Source: Heterohyrax brucei
Taxonomy: Eukaryota > Chordata > Mammalia > Hyracoidea > Procaviidae
Length of the DNA: 64,000 nt
Direction: 5' to 3'
Assembly: GCA_028571685.1 (NCBI GenBank)
Contig: CM053141.1
Location: 53,876,333-53,940,332 of the forward strand
The stretch's first letter is position 1. The number at the start of each line of letters is the position of its first letter. Positions 9,513 to 20,863 of this stretch are shown one piece after another. The notes beneath the pieces were generated by a model. The model did no database searches, was not told the DNA's origin, and saw nothing but the letters and a program-made list of their open reading frames with translations. The translations under genes were made by a program, and so were the position numbers.

Positions 9513-11585
9513 AATGTTATATCCAAAGCAAATAAATCACACAAAGTTCTGTTGAGCTCCACAAAGTTTTCATTGACCAATTTTTAGAAGTACATTACCA
9601 GGCTTTTATTTCTAGTCTGTCTTAGACTGAAAGCTCTGCCAAAACTCATCTACCATGAATGACCTGCTGGTACTTGAAACCTGATGCTGTATCTTCTGAT
9701 ATCACAGCAACTATTAAGACTCCACCATATGACAAATAAATGCATAGAGATACTAGATGAAATAAAACAATAAATTGAATTTGCTGCTGAATTTCAGAGC
9801 AAGAAAGAACTAAAAGACCAGAAAAAAAGACATAAATTGAATATGACATAAGAGCCAGAACTGAAATCAAATAATTCGTAGTGCATTGGAACAATACATA
9901 CCTAGGTAAGGACTCTGGGGGCCAAAATGTTGAAACCCCCAAGAAACCTGATATATAGTCTTATACCCTGAGAAACAGGGAGTCAAAAGTTTACTAGATG
10001 CATCAAGCCATGAGCCAGAAGGGTTGCTTGACCATTAGATAAGGACTAGAAACTCTCCACCAACCATTCCAGGGAAGTTCTAGCAAGTCTGTCTGAGCCA
10101 GTGCCACACTCAGCACAAAGTCCAAATTCATGTCAAGTATGGGGCAGAACCCAAATATCTGGAGAGCCTTAGAAAAAAAGAAAACATAAATGTTATGGTA
10201 GGAAAGTGATGATCCAAAAACAAAACTTAAACTATACAGCAAACAAACGAAAACACATTTGACAGCAATAATTTTTCTGTTTTTTTTTTAAGTGACAAGG
10301 GAGTTAAAAACCAAATAAAATGATTTTCTCTTCAACAGAAAAAAAAATGTGAGGCATTCAGTCTTCATCAGGTATTCTGAGCTGGTAATTGTTTTGATTA
10401 AAATATTTGATATAAAAGGATAAATCAATCTTGGTGTGTGTGCAAAACTATAGATATTGCTAAAATATGTCAGAATATTCGAAAGGGACAAGGGACAGCA
10501 GAAATAGGTGGAGGACACTTCCTTGAAGAGTAGTGATGGGATTCAGTGTCCTTGGACCTAGAAGATTTGTGGCCTTTAAATCAAAATAATCAGAGTAATA
10601 TTTGCAGCTGGCCTCATTCCAGTCTTTTAGTAAGGTAGTGCTCATGAGTTTTATCCAAGTGTGGCACTTGTTCGGTGACAGAACTGTGAGCAGAAAGGAT
10701 AAGAATGGTCTCAGGAGAGTCAAAATGTTAGCCTACTTAGTAAATATAATAACTAGTTATTTCTTGTAAGCCACAGACACACCCTTACTTTACTTAAAAA
10801 ATGCACTTTTTTCATTGATGACTTAAGACTTTCACAGGACAGAAAGCAAACTTATTCTGGTAAATACCTATAATTAGTCCACAAAGACAGCATCTACTTC
10901 CACAGTGTGACTGAATAGAGAAGCCACATATTTTCCTGAGGCGAAATTCTCCATTTTTACAATGAATTTTAACTTAAAAGGGTTCTTTTGTCTGAAATTG
11001 CTTTTTTCCTTTGTGGCAAATCCCTTTGGTAGGGCTGATTTTGAGAAAAGATACATGAAACACTTTGTGCTACAAAACATTGAAAATAAGCATTCTTTAT
11101 TGGGATTTCAGAGATGAAACAGTAATGAATTACTCTCCTGGGGCTGACAGTTCTCATTATAATCAACATGAACAACAGGTGTTTAACAGAGTGAGTCTAA
11201 GTTTTTCCTACGTGAAAAGCTCCATCAAATAAAATATGTGCTTGCATTACAAGTCCTCAAAATTATCTCAGATTGTTTAAAGGTATAAATTAATATTATG
11301 CAGTCACAATAGTGCGATTAGTTACAATGTCATTGTTTCTCCCTGCTTTTGCATATTTTCTTCCTTAGGCTTTCTGTTGTTTTTTGATGAAATGCATCAC
11401 CACCCAAAAGCAGGCATTCCATCCACTTCTTCCTTCATCTAAAATCTATTATTCAGTTTTTGGTTTCTACGTACACTTCACATTTCAAGTCAGTTACATC
11501 CTTCTCACCGACTAATGCAAAGCATACCTGTTTTACCTGGTTTGAACTTTTCTTACCATCCATTGACCCCAGAAATAGCCGTTGA
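9513..11585. other. Unassigned, no gene seen
   Basis: About 2 kb without a recognised repeat or exon. The open frames here (9646-9942, 10003-10242 and 10460-10723, all minus) have low-complexity hydrophobic translations and no motif. Confidence 0.4.
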
Positions 11586-11589
11586 CCAC

Positions 11590-11630
11590 TACGAGTCAAA
11601 CTTGACTTGATGGCAATGGGTTTGGTTCTT
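11590..11630 (+). mobile_element. Afrotherian SINE 3'-end stub
   Basis: 'ctacgagtcaaacttgactt' followed by 'gatggcaatgggtttggttc' matches only the last ~40 bp of the SINE. Confidence 0.6.
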
Positions 11631-11894
11631 AGAGATTCTCTTCAGGAAACATATAAGGTAGATGGCAAATGTAAGATAACTTCAGAGTGTAAAAAAAAAG
11701 GAAAAATTTTTGAAAATGACTTTGAAGAGCAAGTTTCAGAGTCTCTTCTGACATCCAGATTGGTCTTTTCTTTCTTTCCTGTTTTTTTTTTTTTTTTTTT
11801 TAAAGAATTCTTGCTTTCTTCATGTATGATGTCCTTGTGATTCCACAACTTATTTTGTCTTTGGTCATTAGTGTCCAACAAATCAAATCTATTA

Positions 11895-12365
11895 TTGAGA
11901 TGTTCTCTAATTTTAAACATCACCTTGAAGACTAAGGCATGTTTGCTCCAAGTCATAATGTTTTCAATTGCCTCATATGCATGTGCAAGCTGGACTATGA
12001 GTAAAGAAGATGAAAGAATTGACGCCTTTGAATCCTGCTGTTGGAGAACAATATTGAAGATTTCTTGGACTGCCAAAAGAATGAACAAATTTGTCTTGGA
12101 AGAAGTACAACCAAAATGGTTCTTAGAAGCAAGGATGATAACACTATGTCTCATGTACTTTGGATTTGTTGTACCAGGAAGGATCAGTAGCTGGAGCAGA
12201 ACATCATGCTTGGTAGAGAGTCTAGGAAAAAAGAGGAAGATACTTTGTCAATAGATTGACAATGGCCTCAAGCATAACTGTTAGAATGGCGCAGGGTTGG
12301 GCAGTATTTTGTTCTTTTGTACATGAGCTGGAACCAACTCAAAGGTACCTAATAACAACAATAAT
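11895..12365 (+). pseudogene. RTE LINE 3' part (RT C-terminal coding remnant)
   Basis: A 127-residue frame at 11871-12254 contains 'ASWTMSKEDERIDAFESCCW', 'ILKISWTAKRMNKFVLEE' and 'MYFGFVV', matching the C-terminal end of RTE/BovB reverse transcriptases (family signatures W..W.R..RI.WT...TN..VL and YFGHV). The 3' end is 'aactcaaaggtacctaataa' with an (AAC/AAT) tail. This is about the last 470 bp of a ~3.2-kb element; the endonuclease and RT core are missing. Not functional. Confidence 0.85.
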
Positions 12366-12409
12366 GATATGACCCCCAAATTCTGCTCTTAAGTATAAAA
12401 CCAAGAGAC

Positions 12410-13110
12410 TTCAAAGCAGCAAGACAAACAGAAATACATACATGAATATTTGTTGCATCACTACTTACAATGGCCTAAAATGGTGGAAACAGAAAAAACA
12501 CAAAATTTTGGAAGTTGAAATGCTAAATTATTGGAATTGAAAAAAATAATTACAAAAATCCTCAATAATCTAAGAAGAAAAATATAGTAAAAACAAGCAA
12601 ACAAACAAACCACTGCCATCAAGTCAATTCTGATTCAGGAAAAGCAGTAAGATATAAAACATGGGAAAAGACCGGCAGCAGCTGTCTAAATCATAGATTT
12701 TGAATGCAACATAGGAATGAGGGCACTAAATTTAAATGGTCCAAGTGTATTAGGTAAAAGACAAAATTTTATATTGGATTGAAAATTTTTCCAATTACGT
12801 GCTGTCTACGTGATACCCACTTTAGATATAAAGACATATGTAGGTTAAAAGTAAAAGGATAGAAATATTAATCCTAATGAATCAGAAATAGTTATATCCA
12901 CTTCAAACAAATCAAACTTCAAAACAAGTAACATCAGGAATAAAGAGGGACATTACATAAGAATAAAGAGGTCAATTCTCCAAGAAACAGAAAAAATCTT
13001 AAATGTTTGTACACCTAAGAAGAGATCTTGGAGTTAAACTTGGAATAGAACTGAAAAGTCCATGAATATAAAATCAGAGTTGAGAATTTTTATACTTCTC
13101 TACCAGTAAT
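12410..13110 (+). mobile_element. Old L1 fragment, ORF2 endonuclease region
   Basis: At 12726 'ctaaatttaaatggtccaag' corresponds to the LNxNG start of L1 ORF2. 'gtgatacccactttagatat', 'gaataaagagggacattaca' and 'ttaaatgtttgtacacctaa' follow in the right order for the endonuclease domain. Stops and frameshifts throughout. A SINE stub lies inside it at 12600-12640. Confidence 0.65.
12600..12640 (-). mobile_element. Afrotherian SINE 3'-end stub
   Basis: 'aaaccactgccatcaagtca' followed by 'attctgattca' is the reverse complement of the SINE tail, preceded by (CAAA)n. Only ~35 bp of SINE is present. Confidence 0.6.
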
Positions 13111-13113
13111 TGT

Positions 13114-13520
13114 TACAGATTGAATTATGTCCAGTGAGAGGATCTAACGAAGCCTTAACCCTGTACCTGTGAATGAAACCTTGTTAGGGAACACAGGGTT
13201 TTTCTTTGAAGATATCAGTGAATTCACACTACAGTAGGGTAGATCCTAGTCCTAACCCCTCTGAGTTCTGGAGAGAACAGACAGAGAAACACATACATGT
13301 GGGGAAAGACAGCCTGTGAGGATCTGTCTACACACCAGAAATGCCAGGAGACACCTGAGGCTACCAGGAACTGAAATAGATTAGAAAGACTTTTCTTTTG
13401 AAGCAGACAAGGAAAGAGCACAGCCCTTAGACTTCAGTTTCCAAAACTCTGAGAAGATCACTTTCCCTGCATTAAAGCCATCTTCTTAGCAGTATTTTGA
13501 AACAGCAGCTCTAGGAAACT
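13114..13520 (+). mobile_element. MaLR-like LTR
   Basis: Starts 'tgttacagattgaattatgt' and ends in 'attaaagccatcttcttagc', 'agtattttgaaacagcagc', the family's terminal motif. No internal region on either side. Confidence 0.65.
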
Positions 13521-14138
13521 AAGAAAACAATTGATAAGCCAGTTAGTCAGATAACCAGTAAAGATAGAAGTGACCTTAACAATACTATGAACCAATATGA
13601 CTTCACAGCCCGCCCAAAATGCTGAGTACACATTCTTCTTAAGGGCACGTGAAACATTCACCAAAATAGATGAGTCTTCTACGACCTAAGATATACCTCA
13701 ACAAATTCAAATAGATATTGACAGTAACAGTGTGCTCTTGCACTGGATAATCCAGGTGCTCGTCAGCAAACTTGATTTCAAGGCAGTCTGTTAGCAAGCT
13801 GGAATTCCCTTTGGCGTAGAACCTAACATATTCACAGTTCCAGGGGATTAGATACAGGCAAACTGGGGACCCATTAGTCAGCCTACTGTACCAACAAATG
13901 GTGATTGTAGTCCATAACTAAGGTGTATACATCTCAATATTCGCATGTCAGCATTACAATATGCTTTTGATAACTAGTATAATTCTATATTAGAAGTAAA
14001 TTCCCCTCAGGTCCTAACATATATCTAGAGACTGATGATTTTCTGTTTAAACTTCAGCATTCATTGATAATTTTCTAAAATCCTCTAAGACATAAAGTTA
14101 CAGTTGTGGCCTTAGCATTTTTATATTTACCTGCAGAG
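13521..14138. other. Unassigned, no gene seen
   Basis: Nothing recognisable on either strand. Confidence 0.4.
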
Positions 14139-14270
14139 TCTCTGGTTGGTGCAAACAGTTGAGGAACTCAGCTGCTAGCCGAATATTGCGCAGTTCTGGT
14201 CTACCCAGGAGCAACTTGGAAGAAGGGCCTGGTGAGCTACTTTCAAAAGAGCAGTAAAAGGAAGTCTCAA
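14139..14270 (+). mobile_element. Afrotherian SINE, second subtype, 3'-truncated
   Basis: 'gtctctggttggtgcaaaca', 'ctcagctgctagccgaatat' and 'cccaggagcaacttggaaga' give the head and body of the SINE subtype with a 'tggtgcaaacggttaagc' A-box region. The tail is missing. Confidence 0.65.
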
Positions 14271-15104
14271 GATTGATAAAATCTTATCACTGCTATTTTA
14301 TAATGCAATTACAATTGTGAAAGGAAACGATTATAATCCAGCACCATCCTGTGCACTTTATGTTACTCCATAAAACTAACTTCTGTGCAGCATATTTGCT
14401 CTATTTTATTGGGAAGTGGGGTGACACTTTTTTTCTCTTTTGCATCTTCTGAACCAACTTGAAGTCATCTGAACATCTTCCAAGGATCATAACATGAGTT
14501 TTATATTTTGAATAAAAAAGAAGCTCATAACTGATTTGGTTTGAGACTCTCTGGAGTGAAAATTCCTTGTTCACACTTACGTTCCCACCTGTTGTGTGTG
14601 TAGTTTTCTCTCTACTTTTTAATAAACTGCTTGCACTTCAATTTTTGCCATTCTATTGGTTTTTATTATCACAAAATATAGTCCTACACTTACTTATTCA
14701 TACATTGATTGAATGTCTTGTCTGTGAAAAATACTGAGCTAAGCAGCATTTCATTCTTTCTTTACACAATATTTCCTATTATATTCAATCAAAGTGGTAG
14801 CTAAATTAGAATATTTTTATGAGGTAATGAAATGTTCATAGTTTAGCGCAATTAGAAAGGTAAAGGAGAGGCTGACTGGCTTTCAATATAATAGGCACAC
14901 TCAAAAAATAGACAAATGAAAAAGAACATAAAACTGTTAAAACTAATAACTTTCTAGTGGCCTGTCTTACGAAATATTACCAAGTTATTTGGAAATTGAG
15001 AGATCTAAAGCCAACTTCTGTAATATTTTTTCTTATTTTCTGGTATTAGCGGTTCTCAGCAGGACATCTTTGTCCTACAGAGGATATCTGGCAAAGTCAG
15101 TGAA
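14271..15104. other. Unassigned, no gene seen
   Basis: AT-rich DNA. 14690-14760 ('tattcatacattgattgaat', 'aaatactgagctaagcag') faintly resembles an ancient L2/L1M 3' motif, but too weakly to annotate. Confidence 0.35.
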
Positions 15105-15380
15105 CATTGTTTTTAGTTTCTGCTTGTAATCTTGTATTATATGTGTATTGTTTTGTCTTTGTTGTAATGATACACAGCAGAACAAACACTGATTCAGTAA
15201 TTTCTACGTGTGTAATTTAGAGACACGGGCTGCATTCTTTAAGTCATGCAACCATGCTCATCCTCATTTTCAGAACCATTCTTCCTTCATCAACATAAGC
15301 TCATCACCCTGTACGTTTCACATGCAATCTTTCCAGTTGCTATTGTCAGTTGTTCCCATATAGATCCTTCTGTATGGGAA
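15105..15380 (-). mobile_element. L1 3'UTR fragment, antisense
   Basis: Reverse complement of the L1 3' end seen in plus orientation at 32100-32165 plus 32535-32710. The shared order is 'atatgggaacaactgacaat', 'aactggaaagattgcatgtg', 'aaatgaggatgagcatggtt', 'gtagaaattactgaatcagt'. Unlike that copy it is uninterrupted. Confidence 0.7.
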
Positions 15381-15604
15381 TAATGCTAAAGGCAAATATT
15401 CTTTATTAGTTAAGCTAATAATTTTGTTTGGTTTTAAGATAGTTTTGACTTAAGGCTCACCATTTTTGACTGTCATGACTGGGTATAACTGAGTGGGTGC
15501 TACTGAGACAGAGATGAGAAACAACATGTGATCCAAAATGTCAATAGAGCCAAGGCTGAACAAAATTTGAATTCTCTACAGACATGCATAAAACACACAA
15601 AGTC

Positions 15605-16147
15605 CAACAATTAAGTCCACAAACTTAATTGCTCTAAGTGTTATGTACCTCCTTGCTGAATATCACTGTGTTCACCTTTGAAGTACTACCCTTGGGAAAC
15701 TATGCACTGATGCCAGTGCCTAGTCCACCCTTCAGTGTAATTTTGGAACTCTTTCTGGAATGGCCACTCTGCACAGCGGCACAGTGGCAAGTTTGCAAAC
15801 CCAGTTGTCTAGTTGTCTGTGAGGAAGTTTTTAGCCAGTAAATGAATAACTGTATTGGAACACCCTACTTACCTGATCTGGCTCCAGTGTCTTTTTTCTT
15901 TACCTGAAGATAAAAGAAATATTAAAGGAAGATATTTGGATGGCATTCAGGATATCAAGAGTAATATGATGACAACTGTGATGGCCATTCCAGAAAGAGT
16001 TCCAAAATTGTTTTGAAGGGTGGAGTAGGTGCTGGTGTCGGTGCATAGCTTCCCAAGAGGAATACTTCAAAAGTGACCACCGTGACATTCAGCAGTGAGG
16101 TATGTAGCACTTTTTCTAGGATGAGTTCACAAACTTATTGCCAGACA
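15605..16147 (+). mobile_element. Palindromic mariner derivative, copy 1
   Basis: The right half codes, in decayed form, for the C-terminal part of a mariner transposase ('ITVLEHP', 'GRYLDGIQDIKSN'). This follows 'gttgtctgtgaggaagtttt' at 15807. The left arm 15605-15765 is a degenerate reverse complement of the right end 15985-16147 ('cctagtccacccttcagtgt' against 'gggtggagtaggtgctggtg'). The catalytic N-terminal and middle domains are absent. About 540 bp, non-autonomous. Terminal 'acaaacttaatt'-type repeats are present; a TA target duplication is unclear. Confidence 0.8.
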
Positions 16148-17660
16148 TCATATAATGAAACAGCTTATGGAAGAAAAAGTTGATAGGCTGGGTTGAATTC
16201 ACATAACATTAACCCAAGAAGTGTGCGATCATTATTTTGTACAAGCAATAAAGTATATCATATTTATAGTAGTCACATTTCTCCCTCTGATTTGTAACAG
16301 TTTTATTAATTTAGACTAACAATCAGTTAAAACCATTAACTGTAAACCTGACTGGCTTCTCAAGTATCTAAGAAGACACAGCTGGAATGAAAGAAAATGA
16401 AAGGTGTATATAAGAAGATTCAATTAATATTTCTTCTTCCAGTACAAATTTCACAAAGAAAATCCCTTAAGATGAAAAATGAGACCTTAATTCAAGAAAT
16501 ACGCTGCTTTTTCACCATGTTAAGGACAAAATCTTTTGACATCTTTTGTATGTCATTTGATGTTCAGACCGAATTCTTAGGGTCAAGTCACAAATGCGGT
16601 AGCAAAGAAACTCTAAGCTAAGAGCAACAAAATTACTATATATTAGAACACTAACCAATTTAGTGGCAGCCTGATTCTTATAGGAGTCTTTCTCTACTGC
16701 TAATAGCACTATAATTGTTATTATAAGATTAGATTTGATGCTATGATTCCTAAGAATGAACACAATAAAAACACACCACTTACTATAGTGCTTGCAATTA
16801 CCCTGCTGCGCCTTCATCAACAGCTAAGAGATTGATGAAATGTAGTTAATCAGATCCATTTAAAACATCCTTATTTTGAAACTTTAATGCCTCTTTTAGT
16901 GTTAATTTAAAATGTGCTAAAATTGAGTTCGGCCATTCACCAGGCTAAGATTGTTTTCCAACTAATATCTTACAGATGCACAAATGGCTGGACAAAGGTT
17001 AGCTGTAGGCCAGAGGCAAGGTCATGTATTCATTTCTTCAGTTATTTCAATTGCTCAAAATGTCTTAGACTATTTAAAACATTGTAATTATACATCCAGA
17101 ATTTAACTGGACCATTTTGTGTATTAGTAAAAAAAATTATGTTCAACTTAGTGTGAGGTAGAAGTGGAAGAACACATGGGGATAAAGAGGTATAAGAAAT
17201 AAAATCTCAACGACAGTTGTGTCCCACTGGCCAACCTAATGTAGTTAACCATTCTCGTGATCAGCTTCTCTTTGTCTCTGTTCTTTCTTCCTCTACCATT
17301 TGCTGCTACCATTCTTTGCTAAGGGCTTCTGCCAGTGGGCTTCCATGCATCTTCTATCTTCTGTTCTACTTTAACATAGACGGTCTTCTCTGATTCCTGT
17401 TCACATCTCCTATCCCCACCCCAGCCTTGAAGGGCAAAGTTCTGTTTAAATTGGTGACTTATCAGCCATAAGAAGGAATTCCCGGTGGCCCAAGCTTTCA
17501 CCTTGGACCCCTTCACAGGCAATTCCTTTCTTGTCCATTCCTAGGATGGCTTCTTTTGGATCAGGTGTCAATTCCTGGTCAGAAATGTGTATTTGCACTA
17601 TTAAATGATTACTAATTTTCCCGATATGTCCTTGAAGAAGTATAATCAGAGTGCTCCTTT
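16148..17660. other. Unassigned, no gene seen
   Basis: No repeat or coding match recognised. The minus-strand open frame 16512-16820 (102 codons) has no recognisable motif and is probably chance. Confidence 0.4.
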
Positions 17661-17664
17661 GGAA

Positions 17665-17808
17665 ACAAAGATAGAGAAACTATCTCTGAAGCATAGAGAG
17701 AATATATAACTCGGTCAAGGTTACAGAGTTAAGAAGTAAAGCTGGAACTCAAACTCAGGCCAAATTGTCTCTGTGTCTGGAATCCTAAGCACTACATCAA
17801 TAGCCTGC
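17665..17808 (+). repeat. MIR (ancient tRNA-derived SINE)
   Basis: 'gaagcatagagagaatatat', 'ctcggtcaaggttacagagt', 'aagctggaactcaaactcag' and 'ctaagcactacatcaatagc' follow the MIR core and 3' part in order. Highly diverged, as expected for its age. Confidence 0.7.
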
Positions 17809-18449
17809 TTTACTCACAGTCTCGTTATAAGACAGTGAATGTACATGTAGCTGTTAGGTTTCATGAGAATAACTGATGGGTTTTAATCAGAAAGCAACTT
17901 TTATTTATGTCTTGTGGTTTCCATTAATTTTATTTCGTGGGGCCTCATAATTTCTCTTGTCACTTTTGCATACAAAAATAGGTGTGTGCTTTCTATTGTA
18001 GAAAAGTATTTCAATTCAGTAATTATCCAATCTCAGGTAAAAATCAGAACTCAAGATTTGGTTAAGTTGAGGGTTTTTTCCTTCCACTCCAGTCAGGACT
18101 AATGCAAACTGGCTGTCTGGTATGGGGGGGTGGGAACATGGCCAACTTTTTCCTTCCTTCTCTACCTAGAGTTTCCAGTTAGTTAAGATAGATTTCTAGA
18201 ACCATTACTAGCTGATAATACCATTGGCAATCCAGCCATTTTGCCCTTTGGGCTTGACAAATGATGATAAATGGCTTTTACATGGGTTTGTCTTTTGTGA
18301 AATGGTTCACTTCCTGAGTCAGCGAGATATGAAGGACTTCTAGTTACTTTTGGGGATCAAGTAAGGGTATAAACGAGGTCACATAGCATATTCCTATATA
18401 TTTAAAAATGATAAATCAAATTAACAAGCTGTTAAATAAAATTCATTCT
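17809..18449. other. Unassigned unique-looking DNA
   Basis: No repeat, gene or RNA seen. Confidence 0.4.
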
Positions 18450-18460
18450 ATCGTTCCAAC

Positions 18461-18615
18461 AACCCTGGTGATATAGCAGGTTAAGTGCTACATCTGCTAA
18501 CCAAAAGCTTGGCAGATGAAACCCACCAAGCCCTCATTGGAAACTGTATGGGGCAGTTCTACTCTGACCTCTACGGTTGCTATGAGTTGGACCCAACTCA
18601 ATGATGGTTGGTTTT
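18461..18615 (+). mobile_element. Afrotherian SINE with target duplication
   Basis: 'aaccctggtgatatagcagg', 'ctgctaaccaaaagcttggc', 'tatggggcagttctactctg' and 'gctatgagttggacccaact' span the full short subtype. It is bounded by 'atcgttccaac' (18450-18460) and 'attgttctaac' (18616-18626), an 11-bp duplication with two mismatches. Confidence 0.9.
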
Positions 18616-18785
18616 ATTGTTCTAACTTTCAAACCTAGAAAACAACAGCACTACATTTTATAAAACTGTGTTTTTATATGATTTAGACAAATATCAGAGG
18701 ACTTTGACTTAATTATTGTCGTCCATGACAGTGTGCTTAGCAATGCTTTGATGAGTAGTAGGATGGAGATACATACAAATCATAC

Positions 18786-18940
18786 CAAAACCCGGTGCTC
18801 TACAGTCAATTTGGACTCAAAACAACCTCACAGGATGGTGTAGAACCACTCTAGGGTTTCCAAGAGTAACTGGTAGATTTGAACTGCCAACCTTTTAGTT
18901 AGCGGCTGAGATCTTAACCTCTACATCTCCAGGGATGCAC
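18786..18940 (-). mobile_element. Afrotherian SINE
   Basis: Minus-strand copy: 'gtcaatttggactcaaaaca', 'gaaccactctagggtttcca', 'gatttgaactgccaaccttt' and 'gatcttaacctctacatctc'. Complete but diverged. Confidence 0.85.
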
Positions 18941-19124
18941 TGCCATAATTCAGACATTATATATTTTCCATAAAATTTACTTTTCTTTTATTAATTATAC
19001 ATAGAGACACTAGGTTATTTCATCACAATTTTCAGTATTTCTCATTCTATTGAGTAAAAATAAACAGCTGTGGAAACTTCACATCTAAATGATCATGCAA
19101 TAAATAATTTAGACCTTGAGAGGC
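18941..19124. other. Unassigned AT-rich spacer
   Basis: Nothing recognisable. Confidence 0.4.
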
Positions 19125-19290
19125 ATATAGTCTGCCACAATTGCTCAGCTTTGTAGTTGCAGCACAAAATCAGTCATTAAGAGTAAATAAAAGAATGGGT
19201 AAAGCTCTGTTTCAATAAAACTTTATTTATGAAAAACAGACGGTGGACTGACTTTGGTACGTGGATCATACTTGACCAATCTGTAATCTT
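19125..19290 (-). repeat. hAT-type non-autonomous DNA transposon (MER-like)
   Basis: 'aataaaactttatttatgaa' then 'aaacagacggtggactgact' followed by 'gtggatcatacttgaccaat' matches the common mammalian motif 'aataaagttttattggaaca / cggcgggccgaatttggccc'. The exact MER family is not assigned. Confidence 0.55.
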
Positions 19291-20014
19291 TAAAGATTAA
19301 AAACATTGAAATACAGTTGTGTCCAAATTTATCTAAAAACATATATATAGCTATTAATAACATAATTTAGAAAATTTAAACAACTTTTAAAATGTTATTT
19401 TATGCATGTTTCCTAGAGTCAGTATTCAGTATCTCTCAAGTGGCCAGCACAACTAATCAGCATTATATTTTATTGGGAACTTATGCACACATAAACTTAA
19501 GACTAATATGAATTATTTCATATTACAAAATTCCTCAGACATCGTGTGTGATTTTTTTTTTCAAATCACGCTAGTTTGTGTGTTCTATTAAAACAATGAA
19601 TCAGTACACAAAGGATGTAAGAAAATGGAAATGATCTTTCATTATGCAAGTTTCTATTGAAAGTGTGCTCTCTGAAGGAATGATTTGACAGGGTAATTAC
19701 CTGTCTCCTACTCAAGCTCTTCTGCTGCTCAGCTTCTTCCTATGCTCTGAAACATTAGCCATCTTTGATTTTGGCAGAAGCACAACTCACAGGACCTTTG
19801 TGGATGGCGTTTGGATGCAGTTACTTTTTCTTTCAGTGCATCAGGCAAGTGACTGGAGAAGTATTGTGCTGGAACCTCAGTAATGTTAGCGGGGAGCATC
19901 AGTATGTCAGGTTAGGGTCGCCCTGGGCCAGTGCTAGCTCCTGAGTAACACAGTGAATTGTGGTTGACCTAGAACTTACCACTAGCTTCCAGTGCTAATT
20001 TTTCCCCTCTAAAA
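19291..20014. other. Unassigned unique-looking DNA
   Basis: AT-rich to 19660, then more balanced composition. No repeat or coding match. Confidence 0.4.
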
Positions 20015-20220
20015 TAGTGTTTCCCCAGTGGCATCATGGTTGAGTTTGGCTGCTGACTGAGATGGTGGTGGTTTAAACTCAGCCCAGGAAGCTGTGGGAG
20101 AAAACCCCAGTGACCTGCTGCTGTAAAGACTGCAACCAATGAAACCCAGTGGGACAATTCTACTCTGTCACTTGGGATCCTTAGGGATTGTAATTGACTG
20201 TATGGCGTATAACAACAAGA
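20015..20220 (+). mobile_element. Afrotherian SINE, long subtype, diverged
   Basis: 'ccccagtggcatcatggttg', 'gtggtggtttaaactcagcc', 'tgctgctgtaaagactgcaa' and 'gggacaattctactctgtca' follow the long subtype in order. Confidence 0.7.
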
Positions 20221-20287
20221 GCGTTTCCCAAGCCCCAACCTTAATTTTTGTAGAACCAGCTGAGGAGTTCAATACACATAAAATCTA

Positions 20288-20364
20288 GTGTATGTATATA
20301 TATATATACATGTATATATATATATACATGTATATATATATATACATACACACACACATATATA
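20288..20364. repeat. (TA)n/(CATATA)n microsatellite
   Basis: Alternating purine-pyrimidine TA and TG/CA tract. It is the left part of a microsatellite split by a SINE. The 103-codon open frames on both strands here are products of the repeat. Confidence 0.95.
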
Positions 20365-20537
20365 TGGAAACGCTGATGGCATAGTGGTTAAGTGTTATGA
20401 CTGCTACCCAAAAGATCAGCAGTTCAGATCTGTCAGGTGCTCCTTGGAAATTCTGTGGGATAATTCTACTCTGTCTGACGTGATTGCCATGAGCCAGAAT
20501 AAAATCGAAGGCAGTGAGTATGGGTTTGGATTTAGTA
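20365..20537 (+). mobile_element. Afrotherian SINE inside a microsatellite
   Basis: 'gctgatggcatagtggttaa', 'ccaaaagatcagcagttcag', 'gtcaggtgctccttggaaat' and 'gattgccatgagccagaata'. Both flanks are the same TA/CA-rich microsatellite, so it landed in that tract. Confidence 0.85.
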
Positions 20538-20700
20538 TATATACATATACATACATACATGTATGTATGTGTGTATACGCACATATCCACATACACTAGT
20601 TACTACCCAATGCCATCCTATGCGTGTATGTGTACGTGTGTGTATGTATAGATACATACACACACACACACATACACACACATATACATATATGCATAGG
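20538..20700. repeat. (ATAC)n/(CA)n microsatellite
   Basis: 'atacatatacatacatacat', 'gtatgtgtgtatacgcacat' and '(ac)n' tracts. Right part of the microsatellite that flanks the SINE. Confidence 0.9.
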
Positions 20701-20845
20701 ACTTGCTGTGTAACCTGCCATAGCAGCCTAGAAGATCTTAGAACAATGGTTGAAGCTTGTGTAACAGTCCTGTCTTTTTACAACAAGCTCCTCAGACAAT
20801 TCTGTTAGTCTAAGTTTGAGAACTACTGATCTGGACTTTCTGAAA

Positions 20846-20863
20846 GAGAATCAATAGACTTTT
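20846..20863. repeat. Target-site duplication, left copy
   Basis: GAGAATCAATAGACTTTT, identical over 18 bp to 21620-21637. It bounds the composite retro-insertion. Confidence 0.9.

Noticed and set aside
11642-12154. 170-codon minus-strand open frame, the longest in the window
   Set aside because: It is antisense to the RTE RT remnant, which reads correctly on the plus strand, and contains a poly-Lys run from the poly-T tract.
16512-16820. Possible short gene, 102 codons, minus strand
   Set aside because: No recognisable domain and no splice or promoter support; composition fits chance in AT-rich DNA.
20285-20599. 103-codon open frames on both strands
   Set aside because: They are translations of the TA/CA microsatellite and the SINE inside it; low complexity and mirror images of each other.
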